Below are positions 10,979 through 18,910 of a stretch of 64,000 bases of DNA, one piece after another. This stretch comes from Hassallia byssoidea VB512170 (GTDB lineage Bacteria > Cyanobacteriota > Cyanobacteriia > Cyanobacteriales > Nostocaceae): assembly GCF_000817785.2 (NCBI RefSeq), contig NZ_JTCM02000001.1:124001-188000 (forward strand), in the 5' to 3' direction. Numbering within the stretch: the stretch's first letter is position 1; each line of letters starts with the position of its first letter. Under the pieces are notes generated by a model. That model saw only the letters and a list, made by a program, of their open reading frames with translations. It was not told the DNA's origin and did no database searches. The translations under genes were made by a program, and so were the position numbers.

Positions 10979-11257
10979 TTAGGTTGATTGACGCACTGTA
11001 GCAGCATTTTTTTGTGCTTCTGCATAGATTCTTAGTGCAGCAGCCATATGCTGTTCAGCCTCTTCACCCTTTGATTGGAACCATGCCAACGTTTCAGAAT
11101 CAACACGAATAGCAACTGTAGCCAATGATGATACAGGCATTCGTAACTTTGCCTTCGAGAAAAATTCGTCTGTAAGAGGTGGAATATCTGAAGTGTCGAT
11201 GTCATCGTCAGTCATTGCATCAATTCTAGCCCAGTCGGTTCTTGAGGTATTGCTCAT
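10979..11257 (-). CDS. brnA: BrnA-family antitoxin
   Basis: 92-aa antitoxin starting MSNTSRTDWARIDAMTDDDIDTSDIPPL, the standard BrnA N-terminus that wraps the toxin. A C-terminal ribbon-helix-helix follows (VAIRVDSETLAWFQSKGEE then MAAALRIYAEAQ). The ATG at 11257 fits the family better than one five codons upstream. It overlaps the end of brnT by 32 bp, so the two are co-translated. BrnA neutralises BrnT and represses its own promoter in the Brucella system. Confidence 0.88.
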   Translation of the reverse strand: MSNTSRTDWARIDAMTDDDIDTSDIPPLTDEFFSKAKLRMPVSSLATVAIRVDSETLAWFQSKGEEAEQHMAAALRIYAEAQKNAATVRQST

Positions 11258-11513
11258 AACGCCTTTTTTCATGTGAGAGTGCTTTCCTCAACGAGATGAT
11301 ACGAATTATTCCTTCATCAGGCTCAGTGTATACAACCACTACAATCCGTTCATCCAGAAGTCCAGTGCCGATCCATCGATCTTCACCATAGTCGCTGCGC
11401 TCGTCAAGGTCAACTGCCATCGGCAAATCAAAAACTCGATAAGCATCAGCAAAATCGAAACCGTGTTTATTAATGTTAAGTTCGTTTTTTCGCTCATCCC
11501 ACTCAAAATTCAT
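11226..11513 (-). CDS. brnT: BrnT-family toxin (RNase)
   Basis: 95-aa BrnT toxin: FEWDERKNELNINKHGFDFADAYRVFDLP, then a central beta region ending in RIISLRKALSHEKRRYEQYL. BrnT is a RelE-fold ribonuclease that halts translation. The toxin-first order and overlap with brnA are normal for this system. The frame is intact, so the pair is probably functional. Confidence 0.88.
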   Translation of the reverse strand: MNFEWDERKNELNINKHGFDFADAYRVFDLPMAVDLDERSDYGEDRWIGTGLLDERIVVVVYTEPDEGIIRIISLRKALSHEKRRYEQYLKNRLG

Positions 11514-11531
11514 GGGCTAAACTTATCACAC

Positions 11532-11557
11532 CTGTATAAATTTAGTGTATAATACAG
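11532..11557 (-). promoter_or_regulatory. Candidate brnTA promoter/operator
   Basis: An inverted repeat CTGTAT (11532-11537) ... ATACAG (11552-11557) surrounds an AT-rich core containing TATTATACA on the minus strand, 19-44 bp upstream of the brnT ATG. The position fits an autoregulated brnTA promoter; binding by BrnA is inferred. Confidence 0.45.
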
Positions 11558-12024
11558 CCTTAAGTGTTTGCTAGATATAAAGAGTGCGATCGCTTCAAAG
11601 CGGGCGCTCCGCGCCATCGCACAATTTGAAGGCTCCATAAAGGAGCATCGCGCTCATAGCGGGTGAGTTTTATCCATGCTGAAGATGGCGATCGCATATT
11701 TTAGGGATTGTGGTGTAGGGCGAAGCACGTTCGCCTTGGTGTCGCAAAGCGACTCAGCAAGAGCGGATGTGCGCTATGAGCGTTCCCGCTCTTCCTAGTA
11801 GCGTGACCTCTAGATAACGGCTAAATTGAGCCGACGTAAATCACTTGTTGAGATCAACAGCTCGCTCTTGTACGTTCGGCTCCAACGCCGTGTTAGACAG
11901 CTGCTCAGGAGATAGCGTAACAAACTGCCTGCCTTGGGCTGAACCTGGACAAAAATGGACAGCCTTGTTTACTAGATCCTCAACACCCCACGACATTTTA
12001 CAGATGTTGGCTGTCAATGAGTGT
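11558..12024. other. Gene-free stretch with HIP1 sites and GC-rich debris
   Basis: 467 bp with several GCGATCGC/GCGCTC motifs and GC-rich inverted bits (11600-11680, 11700-11800). Short open frames on both strands around 11841-12087 cover the same bases, match nothing I know and overlap the small antitoxin gene. I read this as eroded accessory DNA. Confidence 0.45.
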
Positions 12025-12159
12025 CTATTGTTTGTGAAACCCACTTTGCGCCTGCTTTCTTCGCCAATCTTCGCAGATCGCCTTTAAGTCATAATTAAAA
12101 GACTTCGCGTGTTCCTCACGAATTCGATGAATTTCGTCTAAGATTTCATTTTGCCACAT
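12025..12159 (-). CDS. Small antitoxin-like protein next to a PIN gene
   Basis: 44-aa protein MWQNEILDEIHRIREEHAKS followed by FNYDLKAICEDWRRKQAQSG, start ATG at 12157-12159. Proteins of this form (EIHxIREEHAxxFNYD) are common in cyanobacteria directly beside PIN-domain genes and are taken as antitoxins. Here it starts 4 bp after the stop of the broken PIN gene, with GGGAGAG upstream. The frame is intact although its partner is broken. The toxin-first order is as expected from the family. Confidence 0.7.
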   Translation of the reverse strand: MWQNEILDEIHRIREEHAKSFNYDLKAICEDWRRKQAQSGFHKQ

Positions 12160-12162
12160 AGC

Positions 12163-12637
12163 TTACTCTCCCATTAGCTCATAAGGTGTGCAAATTATCG
12201 GCAAAGTGTGTCCAAAGCTTACGCAAATTTCCAACAACTTTTTTTAGATTTGCGCGTTTGCAATGTGTTTACAATTCCAGGTTAACAGGTAATCGAGACG
12301 GTTAACTGTAGCCAGCGCAATATGAATCGCATCATCAGAGGCTTTTGGGGGGAGATTGCTCCTCGCCATAAACTGTGCAGCTAAGTTCTCTACAGTTTCA
12401 GTCACTTCTCCTTCATGGCACATCCTGCAATACTTCAAGTCGTTGGGCAGCTATTTCTGCATCGCCTTGTGCTACCTCGTCCAAAACAACTTGCGATATG
12501 TAGAGATTGAAGGTGCTTCGGCGCAGTTGCCACCAATCTCTCGTCACCTCAATATTTCCCGCAAGGATTAAATTTTTGGTCGATCTGGCTGTGAGGTAGC
12601 CCAAGATACTGGTTTCAATGTAGACGGTTTCACTCAT
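12163..12637 (-). pseudogene. PIN-domain toxin, broken by a frameshift and a nonsense codon
   Basis: The N-terminus MSETVYIETSILGYL carries the first PIN acidic position region; it continues through VYIETS, VTRDWWQLRR and LYISQVVLDEVAQGD. A +1 shift near 12415 (extra T, giving a TGA) breaks the frame. The second part NLPPKASDDAIHIALATVN and DYLLTWNCKHIANA carries the D-D-H and TWN motifs of PIN nucleases. It is then cut by an in-frame TAA at 12244-12246. The same frame continues KKLLEICVSFGHTLPIICTP to the expected ending ELMGE and a stop at 12163. So a once complete VapC-like RNase has two disabling changes. Confidence 0.85.
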
Positions 12638-12702
12638 ACGGAATGGGTTGCTAGACATTCAATGTTAGACTAAGGCATCACTCATCCGACTCAGAAGTTA
12701 TA

Positions 12703-12783
12703 GCGTTGCTGAATCAAGGTATGAAAATTTCACTTTTAGGCGCACCAGAGAAACGATGATTCATCTGAGCGCTTCAGCAACGC
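12703..12783. mobile_element. 81-bp MITE-like element with 11-bp terminal inverted repeats
   Basis: GCGTTGCTGAA (12703-12713) and its exact reverse complement TTCAGCAACGC (12773-12783) bracket 59 bp with no coding capacity. A related end, GCGTTGCTGAAGCGCGG, occurs at about 37034-37050. The ends look like those of insertion-sequence remnants common in this group; the parental transposase is not in the window. The rest of 12638-12954 holds no gene I can support. Confidence 0.5.
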
Positions 12784-12954
12784 CCAAAATTTTCGGGATG
12801 GTTGCGAAATAAGTCTGCGTTGCTAGCCGATCGCTATAAATACTCTTGGAAATAATTTATTTTGCATAAATTAACCTAATGTCAATGTATCTTTTGGTAT
12901 AATCGCAAAGTTTTACAGGTAACGTCAGTTTGCCACTATGGATTTTCTGGAAAA

Positions 12955-13707
12955 ATGCTGCGAGTTTATCATCTTCTGATTGGTTTTATTTTGCTGATAT
13001 TAACACCGATAGTATTCAAATTTGTTCACCCTAATTCTTCCACCGACAAATTGCAGAGAAATCCAGTTCGACAACCCAAGCCGGTTGCAACACTGACTCA
13101 AACTAACTCAGCATCCAAACCTACTGAAGGAAATATCTGGAAGAGTGTTCTGGGGAAAACTGCTACTCCACCAGGTTGGAAGGTAGAACCTTGTGAAGGA
13201 AATGCACCGTTGTTGTGTGTCTCCTCTCAAGGAAAAGTTTTGGGTACAGTTGAGATGCAAGTTTACCCATTGGCAAATCAACCGAATTTCCAAAAAATGC
13301 TGGTAGCTGCTGGTATTCCACCTGGGGCAAAAGTGGATTTACAAAGTCCCAACTACCAAACGCAGGTATTGACAGCACTTAATGCTTGGGTCGCAGACCA
13401 TTACGCTGTATTATCAAAAGACCGTCAGAGTAGATATGGTGGCATTTCTTTTTCACCTCAACCACCGCAACAAGTTCCCTTTGGAATGCTTCACGGGATG
13501 CGTTACGGCTTTAGAGGAATTCAACAAGGTGGTAAGGTCTACGAGCAAAATCTCGGTTATGTTGCTTTTGACGGTGCTTCACTTTACGTCATTCATACTG
13601 CTTTTGACCCGGCAGCAAAAACAGGTAAGTTTGAGAAAGTCGAAAATTTTGAATTGATCGAATCTTATCTGAGTGCAATTGTCGCAGATTTGCGTTTGCC
13701 AAAATAA
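12955..13707 (+). CDS. Conserved hypothetical, membrane-anchored
   Basis: 250-aa protein with an N-terminal anchor (residues 4-22, VYHLLIGFILLILTPIVF), a Pro/Thr/Ser linker to about 55 and a soluble domain. That domain has a Cys pair EPCEGNAPLLCVSS that may form a disulfide, and aromatic/Gly strands such as MRYGFRGIQQGGKVYEQNLG and YVAFDGASLYVIHTAF. It is likely periplasmic. No family recognised beyond a cyanobacterial hypothetical look. It is followed by a bidirectional terminator. Confidence 0.65.
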   Translation: MLRVYHLLIGFILLILTPIVFKFVHPNSSTDKLQRNPVRQPKPVATLTQTNSASKPTEGNIWKSVLGKTATPPGWKVEPCEGNAPLLCVSSQGKVLGTVEMQVYPLANQPNFQKMLVAAGIPPGAKVDLQSPNYQTQVLTALNAWVADHYAVLSKDRQSRYGGISFSPQPPQQVPFGMLHGMRYGFRGIQQGGKVYEQNLGYVAFDGASLYVIHTAFDPAAKTGKFEKVENFELIESYLSAIVADLRLPK

Positions 13708-13772
13708 AGCGATCGCTTTGCCCGCCGCAGGCATCGCAATGAAAGTTAATAGCTGATGACTAAAAACACTCA

Positions 13773-13803
13773 GATCCCCGACTTTTCCAAAAAGTCGGGG
13801 ATC
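13773..13803. terminator. Bidirectional terminator between convergent genes
   Basis: A perfect 14-bp stem, GATCCCCGACTTTT (13773-13786) and AAAAGTCGGGGATC (13790-13803), with loop CCA. T runs lie inside the stem on both strands. It sits between two convergent genes. Confidence 0.85.
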
Positions 13804-13827
13804 TTCCATTAACCATTAGCTCTAAGT

Positions 13828-14715
13828 CTAAATCTCAGCTAATGCTCGTTCAATCAAGCGACGCGCTAAAGTTTGCGTACCTGTGTGTTCGTAGTAATTC
13901 GTACTCACATCTAAAAACGCCGCTAGGTAATCCAATTTATCGTCAGCAATCTGCGTAAAGTTTTGCAAATTATTAACAACTTTCTGTGGCGTTAAATTAT
14001 TCGACGCGACGAGATTACCCATCCAGCCTTTGACTGAATCGAAACTTTCGCCGATAAAGTTGAGTTTGCTACTAGAATTATTACCGGGAATCGAATCTTG
14101 GATGTTCTTAAAAGTCGAGTTTTGCTCTAAGTCTTGCGGACTGGTTTGATTAATGCTAGATAACGCTTTGTTGATGAAGTCGGGACCCAAGGGTATCAAA
14201 CCATCAACGCAAACTAACGCTACCATGCGGATGAGAGACTCACCGCTATATTCACCCAAAGAAGCGACAAAATCGCCTATGCTGTCTCCGGGGATACCGT
14301 TAATTTGGCAGAAAGCTACTAACTCAGTAACTAATTTTAGTGCTAAGTCAATGGTTTGAGCTTTGTCTGGTTTGGGAGTAACTTTATTTAAAAAACCCAA
14401 TAACGGAATTGACTCACCTACCTTATTCGCTAAAGCTGCTGCACCAAGCGCTTTATCTGTACCATCAACAGTTTGGTACAACCACATAGCTCTTTGGTAT
14501 CCTTGAGAGCGATCGTTGTAAAGATAAATTGCTCTCTCGCCAATTTGCTGAATTAGGTCTTCGTCAGTTTCGCCGGTAACAGTCTTAATGGTATTGACAA
14601 AACCTACCACATTATGCCATTGACCAGGAGCAACAAAATCAAGGGAATTCAACAGAGAAACAGTCAAGCCACCGGTAGGCAATTGGTCAACTAACTCAAA
14701 AATGGATTTGCTCAC
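13828..14715 (-). CDS. Conserved hypothetical helical protein
   Basis: 295-aa, mostly alpha-helical and without a signal peptide or clear membrane helix. It begins MSKSIFELVDQLPTGGLTVS. Conserved-looking parts are LDFVAPGQWHNVVGFVNTIK, ERAIYLYNDRSQGYQRAMWL and the C-terminal LDYLAAFLDVSTNYYEHTGT followed by LARRLIERALAEI. I do not recognise a function. It is followed on the same strand, upstream, by a lipoprotein gene 54 bp away, so the two may form an operon with the lipoprotein first. Confidence 0.65.
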   Translation of the reverse strand: MSKSIFELVDQLPTGGLTVSLLNSLDFVAPGQWHNVVGFVNTIKTVTGETDEDLIQQIGERAIYLYNDRSQGYQRAMWLYQTVDGTDKALGAAALANKVGESIPLLGFLNKVTPKPDKAQTIDLALKLVTELVAFCQINGIPGDSIGDFVASLGEYSGESLIRMVALVCVDGLIPLGPDFINKALSSINQTSPQDLEQNSTFKNIQDSIPGNNSSSKLNFIGESFDSVKGWMGNLVASNNLTPQKVVNNLQNFTQIADDKLDYLAAFLDVSTNYYEHTGTQTLARRLIERALAEI

Positions 14716-14769
14716 GGTTCCGAAAATCTCCTTAGATAGCGTGTTTTATTTTAATCGCAGTAGTGAAGT

Positions 14770-15279
14770 TTATTTCAATTGCGCTAGACCGCTGAGATTA
14801 AATTTCTCTATCCAATCTTCGCGATCGCTTGCTGTAAATGACGGATCTTTGGAAATCACTTTCACTTGATACTTACCCACCAAAACCGACGTTTGAGTAT
14901 TGCCAAGTGTCGCTGCCGGATAACCGCCAATTTTTTTGGTACTACTAGAGTATTTTGCCGCTGCACTTGGAGTGCTGGTGGTGTCAGAAACAGCCAGTTG
15001 CGCCATAACTTTGCCGCCTTTTTTCAAATTCGCTTCTGCAAAGCCTTTTTTCTCTTGGGTAAATACACGTTGATATCCAGCTTGCTCCGCAGGAAAAAGT
15101 TTGTTAAATTCGCTACCTTGAGTTGCATTCTTAGCAACTGCTTGACCGCTTTTCTTTTGTGTGCTTTCTTTTTGCACTTGGTCAAATTGACCTGGTGTCT
15201 TGGGAGCGCAAGCTGTTGTCAGTAATAACACTGAAAGCAACAAAGCCACTAAAATCCTATGTCCACGGCGTCCAATCAT
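14770..15279 (-). CDS. Putative lipoprotein
   Basis: 169-aa protein with a lipoprotein signal: GRRGHRILVALLLSVLLLTT followed by A-C, lipobox TTAC with Cys24. The mature region has a Lys/Gln/Ser-rich linker (25-55). It then has a compact domain with FPAEQAGYQRVFTQEKKGFA, KKIGGYPAATLGNTQTSVLV and VKVISKDPSFTASDREDWIE ending NLSGLAQLK. Function unknown. First gene of a likely two-gene unit. Confidence 0.7.
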   Translation of the reverse strand: MIGRRGHRILVALLLSVLLLTTACAPKTPGQFDQVQKESTQKKSGQAVAKNATQGSEFNKLFPAEQAGYQRVFTQEKKGFAEANLKKGGKVMAQLAVSDTTSTPSAAAKYSSSTKKIGGYPAATLGNTQTSVLVGKYQVKVISKDPSFTASDREDWIEKFNLSGLAQLK

Positions 15280-15433
15280 ATTTGGTTTCTCCTTATGCTT
15301 CTTTGAGGCAATTATCAGCGCTTCTTTGAGATTCCACCCGGAAAATTTACTTTTTGATAAGATTTGGTATCTCGAATCACATTTTTTTCGGGCATTTTCT
15401 GGGCTACTGGAAAAATTTATGAGTTTTACTCCT

Positions 15434-15459
15434 CACTCATAACTCATAACTCATAACTA
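15434..15459. repeat. ACTCATA heptamer array
   Basis: Three to four copies of ACTCATA in tandem, immediately before the methyltransferase stop. STRR-like. Confidence 0.75.
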
Positions 15460-15463
15460 TTGC

Positions 15464-16108
15464 TTAACTCCGGGAAGCTATAACAGCATAAAACGGATCT
15501 CCTCCGCCCGCACCCAACCATTGCAAGATATTTGGAACCGTTGATTGACGGGTAATTACTTCTGGAGTAGTAAATCCCGGAACCGAGGAGAAATAGCTTT
15601 TAACTAATTCAACTCGACTTGCTTCTGAACCCTCCCGCCATGCTTGAATCGCCTTTTGAAAAAACATGCGGTTAGAAAAGCTGAAGATAGCGATACCACC
15701 CGGTTTGAGGATGCGATGAATTTCGGAAAACACAGCCTCTGGATATTGCAAATACTGTACGGAAACGCAATTGAGTACAGCATCAAAATCTTCATCCTTC
15801 AAGGGTAACTGAGGATTGGCGTTGAGGTCTTGCACAAAGTAATGATCTAAGCGCGGGTTGCGTGCAAGTTCTTCAGCGTTGAGTCCGTGTCCTTCAACAT
15901 GGGCAAACTGCATCTCTTCTGGCAGATGAGACACCCAACTGCTCATCATATCAAAGATACGCATATCGGGTTTTAGTCGCTGACGATATAAATCGGTTAG
16001 CTGTTGAATAAAGCCTTCATCCACATGAGTGACGAAGCGGGGATAGTCGTAAAACAGCTTGTCGTCTGTATCATCTAGCTTAATGCGTTGATTCGGTCTT
16101 AGTAGCAT
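15464..16108 (-). CDS. Class I SAM-dependent methyltransferase-like protein
   Basis: 214-aa protein. Motif I is atypical (MRIFDMMSSWVSHLPEEMQF instead of a Gly-rich loop). Motif II/III and post-motifs are clear: DLNANPQLPLKDEDFDAVLN, CVSVQYLQYPEAVFSEIHRI and LKPGGIAIFSFSNRMFFQKA, as in Methyltransf_11 proteins. The missing GxGxG makes SAM binding less certain. The substrate is unknown. The gene stands alone and is divergent from the GT39-like gene with a 155-bp spacer. Confidence 0.75.
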   Translation of the reverse strand: MLLRPNQRIKLDDTDDKLFYDYPRFVTHVDEGFIQQLTDLYRQRLKPDMRIFDMMSSWVSHLPEEMQFAHVEGHGLNAEELARNPRLDHYFVQDLNANPQLPLKDEDFDAVLNCVSVQYLQYPEAVFSEIHRILKPGGIAIFSFSNRMFFQKAIQAWREGSEASRVELVKSYFSSVPGFTTPEVITRQSTVPNILQWLGAGGGDPFYAVIASRS

Positions 16109-16263
16109 AAACCTCTGTTGAACGAGAACTTATTCCCAAAATAGTCTAAATTTCAGGTAGTATTTGATGCAGAATAGTTGTATACAACCTTACATATTCT
16201 AGAAATAGAGAGAAATAATTAACAACTTTTTCAACTTAACAAATTTAAGTTATTTGTAATTCA

Positions 16264-18024
16264 ATGAAATATCAAATAAAAAATTTGAATTCTCTTTGGC
16301 AACAAATTCATCTTTGGGGAGGATTTCCTTATATCAGTTTGTTGGTATGGATACTGCCATTATTGCTATTTAATTCTGGAAACAATAGCTTGATGGCTCA
16401 TGATGAAGGACTTTATGCTTGGCGATCGCGTGTGATGTTTGAGTCTGGTGATTGGATAAATCCTTGGTCAGAACCCCATCACAAAACACCAGGTCCTTAT
16501 TGGATGATTGCCAGTTCCTACAAGCTGTTTGGTATAAGTGAAGCTAGCGTGCGACTTACTAGCATGATTGCTGGCATTCTGAGCATACTCCTTTTATATG
16601 AAATCGGTAAAATTATACTTAGTAAAAAACTTGGTTGGCTAGCTGCGGCAATTTTGAGTGTAGAATTTCTCTGGCTACAATATTGTCGATTAGGTACGCC
16701 TGATGTACCAATGATTTGTCTGGTACTTTTAGCTATTTGGTCTTTTCTCAAAGCAGAATTACATCCAAAATATCGCTCTTTTTATCGCTTTATTGCCGGT
16801 TTGAGTTTCGGTTTAGGCTTTCTAGTCAGAAGCTTTATGATTTTTTTGCCAATCGTAGCTTTATTACCTTATCTTATTGGAGAACATCGCCGCCATCGTC
16901 ATCTTACCAACCCGATGTTTTATTTAGGGTTTGCAGTCGGTTTAATTCCTACTTTAAGTTGGATTTGGTTAAGTTCGCAGCGCTTTGGTAATAATAGTTT
17001 TGAAGAATTATTCCGCTTTGTTTTTCGCTTGGGGTCGAATGATAGAGGCGATCATGGAATACTATTTTATTTCTGGAATGTACCCGCAAAAGCTTTTCCT
17101 TGGTTTTTCTTTGCTCTTTTAGGCTTAGTCTTATTAGTGCGTCGTCCCATTCCTCGCTACCAATTGATATTAGTTGGCTTTCCCCTAGTTCTGTTTGCTG
17201 AACTTAGTATTTTCTCTACTCGCCTACCTCATTATAGTCTTGCTCTTTATCCCTTTATCGCAATGCTAGCATCTGTCGGGTTAGACTGGCTTGGCGCAAT
17301 TTTTAGCAAACGGATTTGGAGACAAGGAGACAAGAGGACAAGGGGACAAAAGGGACAAGGGGGACAAGGGAGACAAGGGGGAGAACTCCTAACTCCTAAC
17401 TCCTCACTCCTAACACCACGCTTCCCCACTTTCTACGGGAGCATCCCCCACTCTCCCACTCCCCCCCTCTATTTTGAGATTCCGCGAAATCTTAGCTACG
17501 CTTTTGGTGGATTGGGTATTTTACTTGTGCTAGCGGGTGTAGTTGCTTTTGCTGTGGGTGGGGTGGAAATTCGCAAGTATGCAACTGTCGTTTTGGCTTT
17601 GGGGTTGGGTTGGTTAATTTTACCTTTAGTGTGGATCGGTCGTTATCGCTTTGGTCAAAAGTTTCTCACAGCACGTTACTGGATAGCGGGGTGGTTGATT
17701 CCGGCTTGGTTGGCTTTGGCGGTGGCTGGTTTTAACGGCTTTATTGGCGATTACAATCCTGATGTTAGAGCTTTCTTGACACAAAAAGCGATCGCCGAAA
17801 TCCTCCAAACTAATCCTATCAACTTTGTCCAAGTAGGGGGTAAAACTGGTGTACTCCTCAATTTCTACACTCCCCACCACGGTAAGCAGGTACAACAAGT
17901 CTCTCAACTAAGTGCGGGTAGTTATGCTTGGATATCTGCTAAACAGCCGGCTTTATCCACTCCTCATCGAGTTCTCGGTACTGTGCAAGATTACCAGTTG
18001 ATTCAATTGGGGAGTGGGGAGTAG
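16264..18024 (+). CDS. GT39-like (ArnT/PMT) membrane glycosyltransferase
   Basis: 586-aa polytopic membrane protein. The first lumenal/periplasmic loop carries the catalytic acidic pair of the family, D47-E48 in MAHDEGLYAWRSR. KTPGPYWMIASSYKLFGISE and CRLGTPDVPMICLVLLAIW are typical of ArnT/PMT-type transferases that use polyprenyl-phosphate sugars. About ten hydrophobic segments are present. Residues about 350-402 are an insert encoded by intergenic-type heptamer arrays (RQGDKRTRGQKGQGGQGRQG, then LLTPNSSLLTP), read in frame. The stop overlaps the start of a 58-bp repeat. The acceptor is not known. Confidence 0.8.
   Translation: MKYQIKNLNSLWQQIHLWGGFPYISLLVWILPLLLFNSGNNSLMAHDEGLYAWRSRVMFESGDWINPWSEPHHKTPGPYWMIASSYKLFGISEASVRLTSMIAGILSILLLYEIGKIILSKKLGWLAAAILSVEFLWLQYCRLGTPDVPMICLVLLAIWSFLKAELHPKYRSFYRFIAGLSFGLGFLVRSFMIFLPIVALLPYLIGEHRRHRHLTNPMFYLGFAVGLIPTLSWIWLSSQRFGNNSFEELFRFVFRLGSNDRGDHGILFYFWNVPAKAFPWFFFALLGLVLLVRRPIPRYQLILVGFPLVLFAELSIFSTRLPHYSLALYPFIAMLASVGLDWLGAIFSKRIWRQGDKRTRGQKGQGGQGRQGGELLTPNSSLLTPRFPTFYGSIPHSPTPPLYFEIPRNLSYAFGGLGILLVLAGVVAFAVGGVEIRKYATVVLALGLGWLILPLVWIGRYRFGQKFLTARYWIAGWLIPAWLALAVAGFNGFIGDYNPDVRAFLTQKAIAEILQTNPINFVQVGGKTGVLLNFYTPHHGKQVQQVSQLSAGSYAWISAKQPALSTPHRVLGTVQDYQLIQLGSGE
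17318..17420. repeat. Heptamer arrays inside the GT39-like coding frame
   Basis: GGGACAA-type units (17318-17383) are followed by ACTCCTA units (17387-17417). They are the same style as the intergenic arrays at 4975, 18082 and 45207. They interrupt the protein between membrane segments without breaking the frame. Confidence 0.8.
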
Positions 18025-18081
18025 GGAGGAGCCAGTGCGTTGGACGGGTTCCCCGGCTTGAAGCACCTGGCGTTGGGGAGT
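18024..18081. repeat. 58-bp dispersed repeat, copy 1
   Basis: Identical base for base to 45149-45206. The core reads GAGCCAGTGCGTTGGACGGG then TTCCCCGGCTTGAAGCACC. Both copies sit directly after the stop codon of a membrane-protein gene and are followed by GGGGGAG-type arrays. Confidence 0.9.
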
Positions 18082-18200
18082 GGGGGAGGGGGGGATGGGG
18101 AGAGGGGGGAGAGGGGGGAGACAAGGGAGAAAATTCACCATCTCCTCCTTGTCCTCCTTGTCCTCCTTGTCTTCCTTGTCCTCCTTGTCTCCCTTGTCAA
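18082..18200. repeat. G-rich array and inverted CTCCTTGTC array
   Basis: GGGGGAGAG-type units to about 18135 are followed by 9-bp units CTCCTTGTC/CTTCCTTGT (18139-18200). The second array is roughly the reverse complement of the GGGAGACAA units found elsewhere. Confidence 0.8.
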
Positions 18201-18252
18201 GAAAGTCCCCTTAGAGCAGCTCTTGCTAAAAACAGATTTATTTGGTTATAAT

Positions 18253-18274
18253 AATATTACGCACGCTAAGGAAA
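18253..18274 (+). promoter_or_regulatory. Candidate MarR-family operator, copy 1
   Basis: AATATTACGCACGCTAAGGA followed by AA, ending 7 bp before the regulator's ATG. It is nearly the same as 18804-18825 and related to 18848-18869, upstream of the efflux fusion protein. Autoregulation is inferred from the position. Confidence 0.6.
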
Positions 18275-18281
18275 TCCGAAA

Positions 18282-18749
18282 ATGATTTCTACATCAAAAA
18301 ATTTACAAGCTGTGGACTCTTGGCAACAAGTTCTGGCACCATATAATGTTGGCTACAGAGTTAAACTGCTTTCACAACTTCTCACCCGCAAGTTTACTGA
18401 GCGGTTAGAACCCTTTGGACTAACGCCATTTCACTGGTTGGTTTTATGCTGTTTGTGGCAAGAAGACGGTTTACCTACTTCCTGCATTGGCGAAAAACTC
18501 CAACAAGTGGGAGGTACGTTAACTGGAGTACTCGATCGCATGGAAGAACGCGGCTTGATTCGTCGAGAACGCGATTCGTCCGATCGCCGCATTTGGCGCA
18601 TTTGGCTTACAGATGCAGGATCGCAACTGGAAACGGTCTTACCTCCAATTGCAGCCGACTTGCGTGAACAAGCGATGTGTGGCATTTCCCACTCTGAACG
18701 CGAGCAGTTTTCCCAACTTCTCAATCGAGCGATCGCTAATCTGTCTTAA
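18282..18749 (+). CDS. MarR-family transcriptional regulator
   Basis: 155-aa winged-helix regulator: first helices LLSQLLTRKFTERLEPFGLT, recognition region ASCIGEKLQ-like (TSCIGEKLQQVGGTLTGVLD), and the wing RDSSDRRIWRIWLTDAGSQL with the usual D-R-R. Located directly upstream of an EmrA-type fusion protein and two MFS transporters in the same direction, the usual layout of a drug-efflux locus under MarR control. Repeated sites AATATTACG..CTAA are found before this gene and before the fusion protein. The ligand is unknown. Confidence 0.9.
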   Translation: MISTSKNLQAVDSWQQVLAPYNVGYRVKLLSQLLTRKFTERLEPFGLTPFHWLVLCCLWQEDGLPTSCIGEKLQQVGGTLTGVLDRMEERGLIRRERDSSDRRIWRIWLTDAGSQLETVLPPIAADLREQAMCGISHSEREQFSQLLNRAIANLS

Positions 18750-18803
18750 GAATATGCCATAATCACCCGATTGACTGAAGCACCGTTCATATTTATTTGC
18801 CAA

Positions 18804-18825
18804 AATATTACGTATGCTAAGGAAA
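18804..18825 (+). promoter_or_regulatory. Candidate MarR-family operator, copy 2
   Basis: AATATTACGTATGCTAAGGA followed by AA. It matches copy 1 (18253-18274) at all but three central positions and lies about 86 bp upstream of the fusion-protein ATG. Confidence 0.6.
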
Positions 18826-18847
18826 CGAGATATAAATAGTTGAAGTT

Positions 18848-18871
18848 AAATATTACGCCTTCTAAATAAAA
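18848..18871 (+). promoter_or_regulatory. Candidate MarR-family operator, copy 3 (degenerate)
   Basis: AAATATTACGCCTTCTAAAT followed by AAAA. It keeps the TATTACG..CTAA skeleton of copies 1 and 2 and lies 44 bp downstream of copy 2. Confidence 0.45.
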
Positions 18872-18910
18872 TTTAGTTAATTAAATCATCCATCGGGGGA
18901 CTTAAGAATT

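Noticed and set aside
11841-12087. Overlapping 67- and 80-codon frames on opposite strands
   Set aside because: No family look, and they overlap the better supported 44-aa antitoxin-like gene.
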